Of a stretch of DNA of 64,000 nucleotides, positions 62,561 to 64,000 are shown in pieces; within the stretch, counting starts at the first letter, position 1; each line of letters opens with the position of its first letter. The DNA is taken from NCBI RefSeq assembly GCF_902459735.1, contig NZ_CABPRV010000005.1, forward strand, positions 337,083 through 401,082. Reading direction: 5' to 3'. The notes beneath the pieces are model-generated. The model was not told the origin of the DNA and did not search any database. It saw nothing but the letters and a program-made list of their open reading frames with translations. Origin of the DNA: Pandoraea capi. Its GTDB lineage: Bacteria; Pseudomonadota; Gammaproteobacteria; Burkholderiales; Burkholderiaceae. A program made the position numbers and the translations under genes.

Positions 62561-62959
62561 GGCGTGCGGGGCAGGCGCCGTCCGGGCAAACGTCCGTCAG
62601 ACCTGCGGAGATCGTCGTCAATGGGACTTCCAGTGTAGACAATGAGGATCATCTGCATAGCGAGCATCCCGGAATCGTTGTCGATCTGTTGTGTGTGCGC
62701 CGCGCTATGTATGCCGGGAAATAGCGCAAGTCAGCCGAAATCAGTGCAAATCGAACGCACATTGCGTGGGTGCGCTGAGTGCAGAGCGCTATTTGGTGTC
62801 CTTTGCATGACGCACGACGAGTTTCGAGGCGCGTGAAGCGTGATCGTAGGGTGTGGCATCGCATATCGGACACTCCCCAACCCCATTCCCCCCGTTATTG
62901 GTCACCATTATCAGAGTGCCCGCGCGCGAGGTGCCGCAGGCAAACACCAGGAGGGAGTG
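62561..62959. other. Intergenic region without a supported gene
   Basis: About 400 bases between the divergent MoaD-like and hypothetical genes. Small open frames on both strands are unsupported by ribosome sites. No repeats were seen. Confidence 0.5.
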
Positions 62960-63322
62960 ATGGCAAGACTCAAAGGAAAAGACATCGGAATGGGGCGTTG
63001 GTCGGACGCGGCGATCAAACGTCAGTGGCGTTTGCATCGGGATGGCGAGGCGTCGCACACGGTCGACCCGACGGTGCGGCGTCCGCCGGAGATTTCAAAG
63101 TGCGAGGGGCATTTCGTGTGGAGTGTGCGGCAGGCGGCGTTCATCGGCCGTCACGATGACCCGGCCCGGGGCGGAGGGCGCCATTATGCAACGTGCACCG
63201 CGCAAGCGAAGCGTTACGAAAGCGTTGCTCAGGCGAGAGCTGCGGGCGATGCGCTGGTCGGGGACGTGCTCATCATGTACGGCTACGCACCGAATAGTCC
63301 GCTGTACGTGGTGGGCCGTTGA
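62960..63322 (+). CDS. Hypothetical protein
   Basis: The protein has 120 residues from 62960, with AGGAGGGAG directly upstream. It begins MARLKGKDIGMGRWSDAAIK and is basic with a histidine and arginine pattern (CEGHFVWSVRQAAFIGRHDD, YATCTAQAKRYESVAQARAA). I do not recognise the family. It stands alone between the MoaD-like and lipoprotein genes. Confidence 0.62.
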   Translation: MARLKGKDIGMGRWSDAAIKRQWRLHRDGEASHTVDPTVRRPPEISKCEGHFVWSVRQAAFIGRHDDPARGGGRHYATCTAQAKRYESVAQARAAGDALVGDVLIMYGYAPNSPLYVVGR

Positions 63323-63453
63323 CGGCATCGATCGCACTGCGCCAGCCGCGTTGTGAATGCGCACATGCCGCGGAGCGCCGCGCGCGACGTACCACGTACT
63401 ACTACCCGGCCGGTCGACATGACAGGTCGGGTAGCAACGTCAATCCTGCGGGA

Positions 63454-63642
63454 TTACTTACCGAGTTCGTGGCCGATCACGCCGCCGACGACGGCGCCGC
63501 CGATGGTCCCGGCCGTGCTGCCGCCGGTGGCTTCGTGACCGATGACGCCGCCCGCTGCTGCGCCACCCAGCGTGCACCCGAGGATGGACGAACCCATCGC
63601 GAGCGCTGTGATGACCACGAGTATCGACTTCGCCATTTTCAT
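63454..63642 (-). CDS. Small glycine-zipper lipoprotein
   Basis: The protein has 62 residues. The signal peptide (MKMAKSILVVITALAMGSSI) leads to a lipobox LGC. The mature part has two glycine-zipper segments (GGAAAGGVIGHEATGGSTAG; GTIGGAVVGGVIGHELGK), as in outer-membrane glycine-zipper 2TM lipoproteins. Such proteins insert in the envelope and often respond to stress. The gene stands alone. Confidence 0.8.
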   Translation of the reverse strand: MKMAKSILVVITALAMGSSILGCTLGGAAAGGVIGHEATGGSTAGTIGGAVVGGVIGHELGK

Positions 63643-63888
63643 GATGCGTCTCCTGTAGCAAATGCCAGCTACGCGCCGCGCAGCGACATGAGTTCAGCTT
63701 AGGGCGCGGCTGCCTTGTGCACTATCGGTTGCGGCTGAATTGACTGTAGGAATTGGACGACAGCGTATCCATGCAAAGGAGACGTTGATCTCGGCGTGGC
63801 GGCGCGAGACAGCGGCATTGGATAGCCGTGCGAGATGGCCATGGCAGGTGCAAGCGAGCGCTGCGCAGAAAGCACGCGCACAAACGAC

Positions 63889-63913
63889 AAGGGCCGCACA
63901 TCGTGCGGCCCTT
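63889..63913 (-). terminator. Terminator of tRNA-Lys
   Basis: AAGGGCCGCAC, loop ATC, GTGCGGCCCTT form a perfect 11-base-pair stem. On the minus strand it follows the tRNA by 10 bases and is followed by a T-rich stretch (GTCGTTTG). Confidence 0.75.
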
Positions 63914-63923
63914 GCGAGGCATC

Positions 63924-63999
63924 TGGTGGGGCGTGAGTGACTCGAACACTCGACCTACGGATTAAGAGTCCGCTGCTCTACCAACTGAGCTAACGCCCC
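63924..63999 (-). tRNA. tRNA-Lys (CTT)
   Basis: The complement begins GGGGCGTTAGCTCAGTTGG and has the anticodon stem GCGGA/TCCGT around CTCTTAA (anticodon CTT, reading AAG), TTCGAGTC in the T loop and a templated CCA. It is a second host tRNA, unconnected with the prophage in this window. Confidence 0.97.
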
Positions 64000-64000
64000 G

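Overview
The window looks like a chromosome segment of a GC-rich betaproteobacterium of the Burkholderiaceae, most like Pandoraea or Burkholderia. This is inferred from the GC-rich codon use and from the resemblance of many proteins to that group; no database was searched. Positions 1 to about 35390 are the right-hand part of a temperate prophage whose left end lies outside the window. Positions 35391 to 64000 are host chromosome, closed by a tRNA-Lys gene.

Prophage early region (1-5840): leftward genes; a promoter closely resembling the lambda pRE site that CII activates (798-830); a CII-like activator; a replication module with an O-like initiator carrying an iteron-like array inside its own coding sequence (2084-2244) and a DUF6475 partner; nucleic-acid enzymes (DUF1064, YbcO/DUF1364, DUF3310); and a candidate late regulator at 5437-5838. 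Two tandem terminators follow, and further rho-independent terminators separate blocks of the late region, so the late operon probably needs antitermination.

Prophage late region (6027-31308): the head is lambda-type (Nu1, GpA terminase, gpW, portal, S49 protease, acidic scaffold-like protein, gpD-like decoration protein, gpE capsid, FII-like joiner). The tail is contractile and Mu-type (DUF2635, sheath, tube, assembly chaperone with an unannotated -1 frameshift extension, tape measure with a lysozyme-like domain, gpN, hub, gp45-like spike, gp46, gp47/J, gp48, fibre). A two-gene cargo cassette of unknown function sits inside the tail operon (22334-23500). Lysis and accessory genes follow: a lambda R-like transglycosylase, a holin, an HNH-type protein, two lipoproteins and a DUF1353 protein.

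Prophage right end (31359-35390): two near-identical LexA boxes lie in a duplicated promoter segment. Each precedes an operon that includes an SRAP (YedK/HMCES) family gene. One SRAP is canonical, starting Met-Cys; the other has lost the N-terminal Cys and other active-site residues. The prophage abuts the 3' end of tRNA-His, the probable attachment site.

Host region: a hicAB locus with a nonsense-disrupted hicA and an intact hicB; a candidate small RNA; a NUDIX-metallo-beta-lactamase fusion; an alpha/beta hydrolase, Baeyer-Villiger-type monooxygenase and SDR operon with a divergent TetR regulator; purT; a cold-shock protein; a diguanylate cyclase; an AEC transporter with a GntR regulator; a GH18 chitinase lacking an obvious signal peptide, followed after 2 bases by a small holin-like gene and preceded by a regulator with two winged-helix domains (possible holin-dependent chitinase export); S-formylglutathione hydrolase; pdxY; a stand-alone EF-G; a chemoreceptor; a BNR-repeat protein with a MoaD-like partner; and a glycine-zipper lipoprotein.
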